Origin: Rikenellaceae bacterium
GTDB taxonomy: Bacteria; Bacteroidota; Bacteroidia; Bacteroidales; Rikenellaceae
Direction of reading: 5' to 3'
Length of the DNA: 64,000 nucleotides
Assembly (NCBI GenBank): GCA_017463585.1
Contig: JAFTOX010000003.1
Location: 434,001-498,000, forward strand
Part shown: positions 34,296-42,398 of the stretch, one piece after another
Layout: every line of letters begins with the position of its first letter
Numbering within the stretch: position 1 is the stretch's first letter
Notes under the pieces: generated by a model
Database searches by the model: none
What the model saw: only the letters and a program-made list of their open reading frames with translations
Told to the model about the DNA's origin: nothing
Program-made: the position numbers and the translations under genes

Positions 34296-35306
34296 ATGAA
34301 GCAAAGAGTATTTATTGTTACAGGTGCGGCAGGTTTTTTAGGCAGTAACGTGTGCCGTCAGCTCGTAAAATGCGGTGAAAAAGTTAGAGCTTTTGTCGTG
34401 CCCAACGACAAAGGCACGAAATATCTACCCAAAGAGGTCGAAATCATCGAAGGGGATTTGTGCAACAAAGAGAGCCTCGATAGACTCTTCGATATCCCCA
34501 ATGATCAAACAATCGAGGTGATTCATTGTGCAAGCATTGTAACGGTCAATCCAGCCTACAACCCCACGGTTATGAAGGTGAATGTCGAGGGCACGAAGAA
34601 CATCATCGAGCAGTGTTCGGTACGTAAGAATTTCAGCAAGTTAGTATATGTCAGCTCGACGGGTTGTATTCCCGAACTTCCGCACGGTCAAGCAATCAAA
34701 GAGATTTGCTACTTCTCGACCGAGAGCCTTATGGATTGTTATAGCCAATCGAAGGCATTGGCAACGCAAGCCGTTCTCGACGCTGCGGACAATGGGCTTG
34801 ACGCCTGCGTCGTTCACCCGGGAGGAATCCTCGGACCCGAAGACTACGCTATCGGTCATACAACCAAAACATTGATACAGATCATCAAGGGCGAGATGTC
34901 GGCTGCTATTGACGGCACATTCAATCTCTGCGATGTTCGCGATCTGGCCAATGGTATTATTGCCGCGGTCGATCGAGGTCGAAGAGGCGAATGCTACATT
35001 TTGGCTAACGATGCTGTTTCGTTCCGCGATTTTGCTAAACTCATCTCGGAAGAGAGCGGTTGCAAACGAATGAAGCTGTTTTTGCCCGGAAAATTCGCCT
35101 ATTGCCTGGCAAAGATGATGGAGAAACGCGCCAAGAAGAGTGGCAAGAAACCGCTAATGACCACTTATGCAGTATATAATCTGATTCGTAACAATGTATT
35201 CGACAGTAGCAAAGCTCGTCGTGAACTCGGATATAGCACTCGTTCATATCGCGAAACAATCCGCGATGAGATCAATTGGCTGAAAGTGATTGGAGAGTTG
35301 AGTTAG
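34296..35306 (+). CDS. NAD(P)-dependent SDR epimerase/reductase
   Basis: 336 residues, extended short-chain dehydrogenase type. N-terminal VFIVTGAAGFLGSNV (GxxGxxG cofactor loop), Asp/Glu-rich strand IIEGDLCNKESL, CASIV, the catalytic STG...YSQSK (Tyr and Lys both present), and VHPGGILGPEDY. The pattern is nearest to dihydroflavonol-4-reductase-like or 3-beta-HSD-like members; the substrate is unknown. Start ATG 34296 follows the -7 box by 29 bases. Divergent from the AraC gene, which may respond to its substrate. Confidence 0.85.
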   Translation: MKQRVFIVTGAAGFLGSNVCRQLVKCGEKVRAFVVPNDKGTKYLPKEVEIIEGDLCNKESLDRLFDIPNDQTIEVIHCASIVTVNPAYNPTVMKVNVEGTKNIIEQCSVRKNFSKLVYVSSTGCIPELPHGQAIKEICYFSTESLMDCYSQSKALATQAVLDAADNGLDACVVHPGGILGPEDYAIGHTTKTLIQIIKGEMSAAIDGTFNLCDVRDLANGIIAAVDRGRRGECYILANDAVSFRDFAKLISEESGCKRMKLFLPGKFAYCLAKMMEKRAKKSGKKPLMTTYAVYNLIRNNVFDSSKARRELGYSTRSYRETIRDEINWLKVIGELS

Positions 35307-35417
35307 ATCAGTTCCACACGTCATAACGCTGTTTTTTTCGGTCGGCAAGCACGATTGTGGCGCTAAATTTGTAAGTTATGACCAACGAACCATAAAACAA
35401 AAAAACAGTTTGCAATT

Positions 35418-35600
35418 ATGAAAAATGCTGGAACTTGTATGTTAGTCTTTTTGGGTGGTGCGCTGGCCGGTGCTGCAACGGCTCTGATGCTCTCGCCCAA
35501 GTGCGGCGCAGATCTGCGCGACTCGATCAAAGAGATGATCGACAAAGAGATGGGCGCTATCCGAGAGCGCTACCACGACATCAAAGAACACGTGCATTAA
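35418..35600 (+). CDS. YtxH-like small membrane protein
   Basis: 60 residues. One Gly/Ala-rich membrane helix (LVFLGGALAGAATALML, about 9-25), then SPKCGADLRDSIKE and a charged helix, as in YtxH proteins. First of three small genes in a row; the next begins 10 bases later. The trio is common in Bacteroidales and linked to general stress or envelope function by analogy only. Confidence 0.75.
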   Translation: MKNAGTCMLVFLGGALAGAATALMLSPKCGADLRDSIKEMIDKEMGAIRERYHDIKEHVH

Positions 35601-35610
35601 TCACTCCGAA

Positions 35611-35997
35611 ATGGCTACCGAACATCAAGACTCGAACAACGAAACCTCGCTCGTCGAGCAGGTAACGGAGTACGTCCAACTGCAACTTACCGCCACCAAG
35701 CTCTCAGCCATCGAGTTTCTCTCGCTGACGCTGAGCAACGGTTTCGGTATATTGCTCGCCGTCGTGGCTGCGATGTTCGCCCTGATGTTCATTTTGGGAG
35801 CCATCACGCTATGGGTTGCTCGGGCAATCGGATCGCTCGAATGGGCAATGATGATCTCGGCCGCTGTGTTCATCATCGTAGGCATTGTCGCCCTGACAAT
35901 GCGCGAGCGAATGATCACCGATACGCTGGTACGCCGTTTCGCAAGAATGTTTTTCGAGGTCGAAGACGACCACAAAACCGATGCGCCAAATGATTGA
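35611..35997 (+). CDS. Phage_holin_3_6/holin-X-like membrane protein
   Basis: 128 residues with two membrane helices (about residues 47-72 and 82-97), a soluble N-terminal helix and a charged C-terminus. The family name reflects sequence similarity to holins, but members on chromosomes beside YtxH genes are not phage lysis proteins. No phage gene lies near. Its 3' end overlaps the next gene by up to 17 bases. Confidence 0.72.
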   Translation: MATEHQDSNNETSLVEQVTEYVQLQLTATKLSAIEFLSLTLSNGFGILLAVVAAMFALMFILGAITLWVARAIGSLEWAMMISAAVFIIVGIVALTMRERMITDTLVRRFARMFFEVEDDHKTDAPND

Positions 35998-36247
35998 TCA
36001 ACACGATCTTGCAGGTATCGGCTCGATGGCCGAACTGCGCCAATACCGTCGTGCAATCGCTGAGTGTGCCGCCGAATGTCGCACACAACTCGATCGCCGA
36101 CGGCAGCAGCTGACGGCCCGAATCACGCCGACCCGCATCTTGGGTTATGTTGCCACGCGCAGCGAATCGGCACTTGGGATAATCGCCGTCGCCCGTCAGA
36201 TCTACTCGATAGCACGCTCGGTATTTGCACGTATGAAGAAGGGCTGA
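35981..36247 (+). CDS. Small hypothetical protein of the YtxH/holin-like trio
   Basis: 88 residues from ATG 35981, or 85 from ATG 35990. Rich in Arg and Ala with a helical middle (AELRQYRRAIAECAAECRTQLDRRR) and a weakly hydrophobic C-terminal part (ALGIIAVARQIYSIARSVF). I recognise no domain. It overlaps the end of the holin-like gene, so translational coupling is likely. Confidence 0.65.
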   Translation: MRQMIDQHDLAGIGSMAELRQYRRAIAECAAECRTQLDRRRQQLTARITPTRILGYVATRSESALGIIAVARQIYSIARSVFARMKKG

Positions 36248-36268
36248 CCCAGTGGGTCAGCCCTTCGC
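36241..36268 (+). terminator. Terminator of the YtxH/holin-like trio
   Basis: Perfect 10-base arms (36241-36250 and 36254-36263), loop AGT. The left arm contains the stop codon of the last gene. Confidence 0.75.
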
Positions 36269-36289
36269 TGTTATTCTACTGCGGTGCGT

Positions 36290-36859
36290 TTAGAAAACCA
36301 ACGCCACACCCAACTGAAAGCCACTTTGGCGATTTGTCCAACCGCTATTAGGAGGAGTATCTTTTGCTGTTGTATACATATAGCCAAGCGAGAAATCCAT
36401 TTTGAATTTATCAGCAATATATAAACGATAGCCACCGCCAACGCCCGTCAGCAAACCAAAAGCAGGAACACCAACATTAATATTTGTGCCCAAATCGCCC
36501 GAAACGAACCACCCACGTGTGCGATCGTTGAAGAAATATTGCGCATTCGCATAGATTGGCAACATCGCAACACCCAAATTGGTTTCATTCATACCCGTTG
36601 CCAAGCCTACCTCCCATTTAGGCGAGATTGCATAGTTAAAATCGAGCGAAACGAAATGATAGAGAATCTCATCTGAACTATCGCGTACATCATATTTATT
36701 GCCTGTGATTCGAGATTTATCTACCGAAGTAATTTCAAAGCCCATTTTATAGCCAACCGAGAACGAAAATCTGCGCTCCTTCGAAATAGGCTTTTGATTT
36801 TGTGCCATTGCCGTGCTGCACAGCAACAACATTGCAATAAGGATAACAATTCTTTTCAT
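36290..36859 (-). CDS. Outer-membrane beta-barrel protein, paralogue 2
   Basis: 189 residues with a signal peptide ending TAMAQ. Strand pattern: FSFSVGYKMGFEI, VSLDFNYAISPKWEVGLATGM, GVGGGYRLYIADKFKMDFSLGY, and the end FQLGVALVF with terminal Phe. It is homologous to the protein at 26832-27425 and probably about the same barrel size. Function unknown. An 8-base G tract lies 63-70 bases before its start. Confidence 0.8.
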   Translation of the reverse strand: MKRIVILIAMLLLCSTAMAQNQKPISKERRFSFSVGYKMGFEITSVDKSRITGNKYDVRDSSDEILYHFVSLDFNYAISPKWEVGLATGMNETNLGVAMLPIYANAQYFFNDRTRGWFVSGDLGTNINVGVPAFGLLTGVGGGYRLYIADKFKMDFSLGYMYTTAKDTPPNSGWTNRQSGFQLGVALVF

Positions 36860-36883
36860 AGTCTTTAAGGTTTTAAATGTAAT

Positions 36884-36930
36884 TTTTCACAAAGTAGAAA
36901 AATAATTTCACTTGCGCAATACCCCCCCCA
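36884..36930 (-). promoter_or_regulatory. Promoter region with an 8-G tract before beta-barrel paralogue 2
   Basis: On the minus strand eight G (36929-36922) are followed by TATTGCGC, 20 bases and TACTTTG, a -7 box one base short of TAnnTTTG. Here the tract lies upstream of, not inside, the -33/-7 spacer. Confidence 0.5.
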
Positions 36931-36989
36931 ATTTCCGACTAATAGAATACATTTAGCGGAAATATTCGACTTTTAGAAAAGAATATATT

Positions 36990-37640
36990 TTATAGCAAAC
37001 CCGCCTCGTAGAGGGTTACGATCTGCTCCAACATACGATCTTCGTCCTCACGATCGTACTCCGTTTTAAGATTCGCACCGAATATCTTTGCAACGCCCTG
37101 CCAAAAACCCGCCGTGAATCCGCCACGGAACTCGCGCACAATCTCATACGACGAATACTCCGTCTCGCGCGCAATCAATTTCAGCAACACCTTACCCTGC
37201 GAGCGGGTCATCTTCTTCAATACGGGAGTATATTCCTCCTTGATCTGCTGCTCGACCTGCTTGGTGTAGGCCTTCTGCGCCTTGCGGGTGGGCAGCGTCA
37301 GCAGTTTCTCCTCCATCTCGGCCATACGCTGGCGGGCAACCTTGGCTATCGGGTAGGTCTTCTTGACCGCAATCACCATACGCTGATACTTGCGCAAATC
37401 CGCCGGGCGACGGAAAACATAGATCGGTAACACCGCAATATTCTGCACCGAATCGCCCTGCTCGACCTCGACCCACGCTCGGGTATAGCCACGAGCACGC
37501 TTCGACTGCTGAGGCTGAGGTTGCTCCTGACGTTGGGGCTGCCGTTGCTGTTGGCGTTGCGTCTGCCGAGTGCGCTGCTGCGACCACGTGGGCACCGCGA
37601 ACATCAGAAACAAAATGAGTATGGCGATTGACTTTCTCAT
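36990..37640 (-). CDS. DUF4294 family secreted protein
   Basis: 216 residues with a signal peptide ending PTWSQ, then a Gln/Arg-rich stretch of 30 residues. The family part has IYVFRRPADLRKYQRMVIAVKKTYPIAKVARQRM and later RSQGKVLLKLIARETEYSSYEIVREFRGGFTAGFWQGVAKIFGA. Conserved in Bacteroidota with unknown role; periplasmic or outer-membrane location is inferred from the signal. Its promoter abuts that of the divergent thioesterase gene. Confidence 0.82.
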   Translation of the reverse strand: MRKSIAILILFLMFAVPTWSQQRTRQTQRQQQRQPQRQEQPQPQQSKRARGYTRAWVEVEQGDSVQNIAVLPIYVFRRPADLRKYQRMVIAVKKTYPIAKVARQRMAEMEEKLLTLPTRKAQKAYTKQVEQQIKEEYTPVLKKMTRSQGKVLLKLIARETEYSSYEIVREFRGGFTAGFWQGVAKIFGANLKTEYDREDEDRMLEQIVTLYEAGLL

Positions 37641-37650
37641 ATTATTGTGT

Positions 37651-37666
37651 TACCTTTGCAAAGATA
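37651..37666. promoter_or_regulatory. Abutting divergent -7 boxes
   Basis: TACCTTTG (37651-37658, plus) touches the minus-strand TATCTTTG (37666-37659). Plus -33 TTG at 37628-37630 (20-base spacer); minus -33 CAAA complement at 37689-37692 (22-base spacer). Confidence 0.65.
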
Positions 37667-37705
37667 ACGATAATTTCGGAAACATTTTCAAACGTACCAA
37701 TATTT

Positions 37706-38080
37706 ATGGAAATAGGAGCTAAATCGACCTCAACACTCGTCGTAACCGAACAACTGACTGCCGCCGTAATGGGCTCGGGCGACCTGCCCGTATTGGCAAC
37801 TCCCGCAATGATCGCACTGATGGAAAATGCTGCTATGAAGGCTGTTGCCGAAGCATTGCCCAACGATCAGACCACCGTCGGCTCGCTGATGAATGCCTCG
37901 CACTTGAAGCCTACGGCTGTGGGTGATACGGTCAGCGCGACCGCCACGCTCATTGCCATTGAAGGACGCAAGCTTACCTTCCGCGTCGAGGCTCTCGACA
38001 GCGAAGGCACAATCGGCGAGGGCGACCACGTGCGCTATATCGTCGGCCGCGAGAAATTCTTGGCAAAGTTGAAGAGGTAG
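37706..38080 (+). CDS. Hotdog-fold thioesterase
   Basis: 124 residues. It matches the fluoroacetyl-CoA thioesterase-like group: TSTLVVTEQLTAAVMGSGDLPVLATPAMIALMENAA, then GSLMNASHLKPTAVGDTVSA and VRYIVGREKFLAKL. Predicted to hydrolyse an acyl-CoA; the substrate is unknown. ATG 37706 is chosen since it lies 47 bases from the promoter and starts the conserved domain; an earlier ATG at 37628 precedes the promoter. Confidence 0.85.
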   Translation: MEIGAKSTSTLVVTEQLTAAVMGSGDLPVLATPAMIALMENAAMKAVAEALPNDQTTVGSLMNASHLKPTAVGDTVSATATLIAIEGRKLTFRVEALDSEGTIGEGDHVRYIVGREKFLAKLKR

Positions 38081-38394
38081 TTCGTTTGCGACGTATGGCA
38101 ATTTTTTTAGGCTGTCCTACGGGGCGGCCTTTGTTTTTGGGAGCGGTATTGCGGAGATCGAAATCATAGATTTCGTCATCATTGGCGGGTCGGCCTTCGG
38201 CCGAGCCCCCCACCCGCCAATGATGAGTTTCTCAATTCAAGACAATTGGCAAAATCAAAGATTTTGACACACCTTCGGGGGCTCGCCTTCGGCGACCGCC
38301 CCAGCCCCCGAAGGTGCGCGCGCAATTTGTTTTTATTAGTTTACAAAAAAGCCACGCTTGCGGGCGTGGCTGTAATTTTGGTCGCTGAATCTCG
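38081..38394. repeat. Non-coding region with two palindromic elements
   Basis: No gene is supported here. Element 1: 15-base perfect arms 38176-38190 and 38212-38226, with an inner hairpin 38191-38203. Element 2: 13-base perfect arms 38270-38282 and 38304-38316, with an inner hairpin 38284-38294. Both have a CCTTCGG tip and a C-rich single-stranded side. Confidence 0.75.
38344..38371 (-). terminator. ruvA terminator
   Basis: Arms AGCCACGC (38350-38357) and GCGTGGCT (38364-38371), followed by six T on the minus strand; 24 bases past the ruvA stop. Confidence 0.8.
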
Positions 38395-38988
38395 CTACAA
38401 CTGTTTAAGCGAGAAGCGGATAGCGTCCTCGACCGAGCAGTTGGGATTTTGTTTGAGTACCGATTTGAGCACTTTGTCCGATGCTGTGCGGGTGAATCCC
38501 AACATCGCAAGTGCCGCCAAAGCCTCCTCATAAACCTCGTTGCCACCCTGCACCTTATCGAGCAACTGTCGCTCTTCGTAGGGGGTAATGGAGATCACCT
38601 TGCCACTCAACTCGACAATGATCTTTTGAGCCGTTTTCAAGCCCAAGCCCTTCACGTTTTTGAGTAGCGTCGCGTTGCCCGTAGCGATGATATTGCGCAG
38701 CTCGTCAGGCGAATAGGTCGAGAGGATCATTCGTGCCGTATTGCCACCCACACCCGAAACACTCAACAGATGACGGAACAGCTCGCGCTCGAATTTCGAC
38801 GCAAAGCCATAGAGCAGTTGCGCGTCCTCGCGGACAACGTAATGGACATATATTTTAGCCTCGGTCAGGTGCTCGATCTCGGAGTAGGTTTGCAGCGAAA
38901 TAGCGATGTCGTAACCCACGCCCGCAGCCTCGATCACTACACGCGCCGGCGACAGTTCGGCAATCGTGCCTTTGATATATTCGTACAT
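38395..38988 (-). CDS. ruvA: Holliday junction DNA helicase subunit RuvA
   Basis: Binds four-way DNA junctions and loads the RuvB motor. 197 residues. Features: MYEYIKGTIAEL (OB domain), VREDAQLLYGFASKFERELFRHLLSVSGVGGNTARMIL with the first helix-hairpin-helix, GLGLKTAQKIIVEL with the second, and a C-terminal domain (EEALAALAMLGFTRTASDKVL). Monocistronic; ruvB and ruvC are not in the window. Confidence 0.96.
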   Translation of the reverse strand: MYEYIKGTIAELSPARVVIEAAGVGYDIAISLQTYSEIEHLTEAKIYVHYVVREDAQLLYGFASKFERELFRHLLSVSGVGGNTARMILSTYSPDELRNIIATGNATLLKNVKGLGLKTAQKIIVELSGKVISITPYEERQLLDKVQGGNEVYEEALAALAMLGFTRTASDKVLKSVLKQNPNCSVEDAIRFSLKQL

Positions 38989-39036
38989 AATAGTTACAAT
39001 TTTTTCGTAATCGAATACAAATTTACAATTTTTTTG

Positions 39037-39044
39037 TATCTTTG
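39037..39044 (+). promoter_or_regulatory. -7 box of the Skp-like gene
   Basis: TATCTTTG, 44 bases before the start codon, after an A/T-rich stretch. Confidence 0.6.
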
Positions 39045-39088
39045 TGTTTCATTAACGAAAATTAACAACTAAAAATAGCAAAACATCT

Positions 39089-39676
39089 ATGAAAAAAACG
39101 CTTTTCGCAGCCATCGTTGCAGCTCTCTTCGCTGTTGGTTGCACTAACAACGCCGCTCAGCCCGCTGAGGGTGCTGCCGAGCAGGCTACAATCACCAGCT
39201 CGGATATCGCTTTCGTAAAGGCTGACTCGCTCCTCGTAATGTCGGACATCTACCTGACCGAGGGCGTAGCTCTGCAAAAGAAACTCGAAGCTGCGCAGCA
39301 GTCGTGGGCTAAGAAAGAGCAGGGCTTCCAGTATGAGGCCGCTCAGTTGCAGGAGAAGTATCAGAAGGGTCTGATCACCACCTTGAAGGCACAGGAGACC
39401 GAGGAGAGCCTCAACAAGCGCGTGCAGAACTATCAGCAGTCGATGCAGAAAGAGGCTGCCGTATTGGACGAGGAGAACTTCGTACTGCAAAACCGTATCA
39501 ATATGCTCGTAGCTGAGGCTATCGAGGAGATCAACAAGGACGGCAAGTACAAGTTGATCCTCAACTCGTCGGCGCTGCTCGACGGCTCGCAGGCTCTCGA
39601 TATCACTCAGGATCTGTTGAAGATCGTGAATGAGAAGTATGCCGCTGAGAAGGCTGCCGCTCCCAAGGCAGAGTAA
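39089..39676 (+). CDS. OmpH/Skp-family protein with lipobox
   Basis: 195 residues. Skp-type chaperones hold unfolded outer-membrane proteins between long coiled-coil arms. The body is a long helix pair (LQKKLEAAQQSWAKKEQGFQYEAAQLQEKY, about 64-93, then KEAAVLDEENFVLQNRI) flanked by short strands (IAFVKADSLL and YKLILNSSALLDGSQALDIT), which matches the family. The signal peptide ends in AVGC, so this one is probably a lipoprotein and thus membrane-anchored, unlike soluble Skp. No bamA neighbour. Confidence 0.85.
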   Translation: MKKTLFAAIVAALFAVGCTNNAAQPAEGAAEQATITSSDIAFVKADSLLVMSDIYLTEGVALQKKLEAAQQSWAKKEQGFQYEAAQLQEKYQKGLITTLKAQETEESLNKRVQNYQQSMQKEAAVLDEENFVLQNRINMLVAEAIEEINKDGKYKLILNSSALLDGSQALDITQDLLKIVNEKYAAEKAAAPKAE

Positions 39677-39719
39677 AACTCGGGCGAACATCGGTCAACG
39701 AAATTGACCACAAAACAGG

Positions 39720-39755
39720 AAGAACTGCACTAATTTTGGTGCAGTTCTTTTTTAT
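39720..39755 (+). terminator. Terminator of the Skp-like gene
   Basis: Perfect 11-base arms (39720-39730 and 39739-39749), then a T run. Confidence 0.88.
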
Positions 39756-39762
39756 TTATTTC

Positions 39763-39794
39763 GTTGCGCGGTTGCGCTAAAATTTGTATATTTG
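39763..39794 (+). promoter_or_regulatory. Promoter of the ybbR-like/coaE cluster
   Basis: TTG near 39764, a spacer of about 20 bases and TATATTTG (39787-39794), 66 bases before the first gene. Confidence 0.6.
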
Positions 39795-39860
39795 TGGGTC
39801 GCCAAGGCGGTTACTGAATCACCGATGGCGACGGGTACTAATTTTAAGACTTAACTAATT

Positions 39861-40274
39861 ATGAGTAAGTTTTTTAAGGCTATCGACAACTTCTTCCGAA
39901 ACTCGGTGTCGCCAATCTTTATGTTGCTGCTTTTTGCGTCGTTCGTGCTCTGGTATATCACCAAGCTCGACTACAACTATACGACATATATCCCCGTGCG
40001 TGTGAACCTCGACGGTTATAAATTCAAGGTCGAGTGTACGGCCGAAGGTCGTGGCTCGGATTTGATGGCGCACCGTTTCCATATGGTCGATCGCACAAAA
40101 CTCACATTCTCGCGCGTGACACACGCCCCGATGGTGACCGATAGCTGCGAAATCGTGCTCTCGCCCTCGTCGCTGATGAACGCCATCGCCACGACCTACC
40201 CCGACATCAGAATCATCTCGATCGGTATAATTCCCAACATCAGAATCGACCAGCAGGAGGTGGTTGACGAGTGA
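39861..40274 (+). CDS. YbbR-like membrane-anchored protein, short
   Basis: 137 residues. One membrane helix near the N-terminus (SPIFMLLLFASFVLWYITKL, about 17-36), then a beta-rich outer part (YIPVRVNLDGYKFKVECTAEGRG, SCEIVLSPSSL). Length and position before coaE fit a short YbbR-domain protein as seen in other Bacteroidota, but the match is loose. The stop overlaps the coaE start by 3 bases (GTGA), which couples translation. Confidence 0.6.
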   Translation: MSKFFKAIDNFFRNSVSPIFMLLLFASFVLWYITKLDYNYTTYIPVRVNLDGYKFKVECTAEGRGSDLMAHRFHMVDRTKLTFSRVTHAPMVTDSCEIVLSPSSLMNAIATTYPDIRIISIGIIPNIRIDQQEVVDE

Positions 40275-40870
40275 TTCGCATTGGACTGACGGGTGGCATT
40301 GGCAGCGGTAAAAGTACCGTTTGCCGTTTGTTTGAGGAGTTTGGCGCACGTTGCTACGATAGCGACAGTCGTGCCAAGTGGCTGATGCAGAACGATGAAG
40401 AACTGCGTGCAGAGCTGATTGCGCTATTTGGTGAGGAGGTCTACGGCAAGGACGGAGCGCTCGATCGTGCACGTTTGGCAGCCGAAGTCTTTGGGAACAG
40501 CGAACGGTTGGCGGCTCTGAATGGAGCGGTACACCCTGCCGTTGGACGCGACTGGGAGCGTTGGTGCGAGGCGCGAGAGGCCGAGGGTGCAGCCTACACG
40601 ATTTTGGAGAGTGCGATTTTGTTTGACTGCGGATTTGACAGCAAAGTCGATCGCACGGTGGCAGTTTTGGCGCCCGAGGAGTTACGAATCGAGCGGGCAG
40701 CCAAGCGCGATAATGCCCCGGCAGAGGTGATTCGTCGCCGTATTGAGGCACAAATGAGCGACGCAGAACGCGAGGCACGAGCGCACCATACGATCCGCAA
40801 TATCGACATCGACACACTGCGTGAGCAGGTCGAAGAGTTGCATAAATTGTTTAGCGATGATGCTCAATAA
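40271..40870 (+). CDS. coaE: Dephospho-CoA kinase
   Basis: Phosphorylates the ribose 3'-OH of dephospho-CoA, the last step of CoA synthesis. 199 residues beginning at a GTG codon. Features: IRIGLTGGIGSGKSTVCRLF (P-loop), GARCYDSDSRAKWLM, EVFGNSERLAALNGAVHP and the LILFDCGFDSKVD-like block ESAILFDCGFDSKVD, then RAAKRDNAPAEVIRRRIEAQ. Overlaps both neighbours (start with ybbR-like stop, end with folP start). Confidence 0.95.
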   Translation: MIRIGLTGGIGSGKSTVCRLFEEFGARCYDSDSRAKWLMQNDEELRAELIALFGEEVYGKDGALDRARLAAEVFGNSERLAALNGAVHPAVGRDWERWCEAREAEGAAYTILESAILFDCGFDSKVDRTVAVLAPEELRIERAAKRDNAPAEVIRRRIEAQMSDAEREARAHHTIRNIDIDTLREQVEELHKLFSDDAQ

Positions 40871-41693
40871 CAAGCATATAGACCTCAGCGAGCCGCGCGT
40901 GATGACCATCGTGAACGTTACGCCCGACTCGTTCTATGACGGTAGCCGCACGTTCACCGAGGAGGAGATCGAGCGACGTGTTGCGCAGGCTATTGCCGAG
41001 GGGGCGGATATGCTTGATGTGGGTGGTTACTCGTCGCGTCAAAATGCCGATGAGGTGAGCGTCGAGGAGGAGTGCGCGCGCGTTTGTCGGGCGATGAAGG
41101 TTATTCGACGTGTATGCCCCGAGGTGGCAGTCTCGATTGATACGTTTCGAGCCGAGGTCGTGCAGCGCGTGGTCGCCAATTGGGGCGACTGCATCGTGAA
41201 CGACATCGCAGCAGGAGAGGCCGACAGCCAGATGATCCCAACGGTAGCTCGATTGGGTCTGCCCTACATTGCGATGCATATGCGCGGCACACCCGCTACG
41301 ATGCAGTCGATGACCGATTACTCGGACGTAGTCGAGGAGGTGCATAACTACTTTGTGCGCAAACTCGATGAGCTGCACTCGGCGGGGATAACCGACGTGG
41401 TGATTGACCCGGGATTTGGCTTTGCCAAGACGCTCGAACAGAACTACGCACTAATGGACGGACTACATCGACTGAACGATTTAGGGGCTCCGATATTGGT
41501 CGGCATATCACGTAAGTCGATGATATACAAGCTACTCGACTGCGCACCCGCTGAGGCACTGAATGGAACAACGGCACTCCATTTGGAGGCTTTGCGTCAA
41601 GGCGCGAAGATACTGCGAGTGCACGATACGCGCGAGGCTGTCGAGGTGATCAAAATTTACAACCAACTGAACAAAAGCAAACAAGAACAATGA
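40857..41693 (+). CDS. folP: Dihydropteroate synthase
   Basis: Joins p-aminobenzoate to the pterin pyrophosphate in folate synthesis; the target of sulfonamides. 278 residues from ATG 40857 (a second ATG follows at 40860). Visible: [16 protein letters not shown] (loop 1), [19 protein letters not shown] (loop 2), [63 protein letters not shown] and the end [15 protein letters not shown]. Starts 14 bases inside coaE. Confidence 0.95.
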   Translation: MMLNNKHIDLSEPRVMTIVNVTPDSFYDGSRTFTEEEIERRVAQAIAEGADMLDVGGYSSRQNADEVSVEEECARVCRAMKVIRRVCPEVAVSIDTFRAEVVQRVVANWGDCIVNDIAAGEADSQMIPTVARLGLPYIAMHMRGTPATMQSMTDYSDVVEEVHNYFVRKLDELHSAGITDVVIDPGFGFAKTLEQNYALMDGLHRLNDLGAPILVGISRKSMIYKLLDCAPAEALNGTTALHLEALRQGAKILRVHDTREAVEVIKIYNQLNKSKQEQ

Positions 41694-42376
41694 TAGAATG
41701 TAGAGATATACGCAAGAGCTACGGCTCGCTCGAAGTGTTGCGCGGAGTGTCGCTCGACGTTGCAAAGGGCGAGGTGGTTTCGATTGTCGGCGCAAGTGGC
41801 GCAGGCAAGACCACGCTGTTGCAGGTGATGGGCACGTTGTCGCGTCAAGATAGTGGCGTGGTGAAGATCAATGGCGTCGATGTCAGTGCAATGCGCGACC
41901 GCGAGTTGTCGGATTTTCGCAATTCGCAGATCGGTTTCGTCTTCCAATTCCACCACCTACTGCCCGAATTTACAGCCTTCGAGAATGTATGTATTCCCGC
42001 TTTGATAGGTCACCGCGACCGCCACGAAACGGAGCGACGCGCAACCGAACTGATCAAGATGATGGGGCTAGACAATCGCCGCGACCACAAGCCCACAGCG
42101 ATGTCGGGCGGTGAGCAGCAGCGTGTTGCGATTGCACGTGCGCTGATCAACTCACCTGCCGTACTGCTGGCTGACGAGCCATCGGGTAACCTCGACTCGC
42201 ACAACCGCGACGAGATTCACCGCCTCTTTTTCCGACTGCGCGACGAATTGGGACAGACGATCGTCATCGTAACTCACGACGAGGGTTTGGCATCGATGGC
42301 CGACCGTAAGATCACAATGCGCGACGGTGAGATTGTGGGAAATTCAACATTCAAGATTCAAGATTCAAAATTATAG
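41690..42376 (+). CDS. ABC transporter ATPase, LolD/MacB type
   Basis: 228 residues: Walker [10 protein letters not shown] (about residue 36), Q-loop at [18 protein letters not shown], signature [14 protein letters not shown], Walker [13 protein letters not shown], and the H-loop [21 protein letters not shown] text is typical of LolD, the motor that releases lipoproteins from the inner membrane for LolA. No permease gene is beside it, so its membrane partner must be elsewhere. It overlaps folP by 4 bases (ATGA). The last residues ([10 protein letters not shown]) come from a short direct repeat at the 3' end. Confidence 0.85.
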   Translation: MIECRDIRKSYGSLEVLRGVSLDVAKGEVVSIVGASGAGKTTLLQVMGTLSRQDSGVVKINGVDVSAMRDRELSDFRNSQIGFVFQFHHLLPEFTAFENVCIPALIGHRDRHETERRATELIKMMGLDNRRDHKPTAMSGGEQQRVAIARALINSPAVLLADEPSGNLDSHNRDEIHRLFFRLRDELGQTIVIVTHDEGLASMADRKITMRDGEIVGNSTFKIQDSKL

Positions 42377-42398
42377 TTTGGCGGCTGAATAGACTACT

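Noticed and set aside
35611..35997. Holin-like protein as a sign of a prophage
   Set aside because: No other phage gene lies near; the YtxH/holin-like trio is a chromosomal arrangement.
38232..38546. Open frame across the palindromic elements and into ruvA
   Set aside because: Crosses two perfect palindromes and a terminator; composition changes within it and no start signal is present.
42345..42376. Short ATTCAAGATT-type direct repeats at the end of the ABC ATPase gene
   Set aside because: Only three short units, part coding; probably the simple A/T repeats common at gene ends, with no sign of a mobile element.
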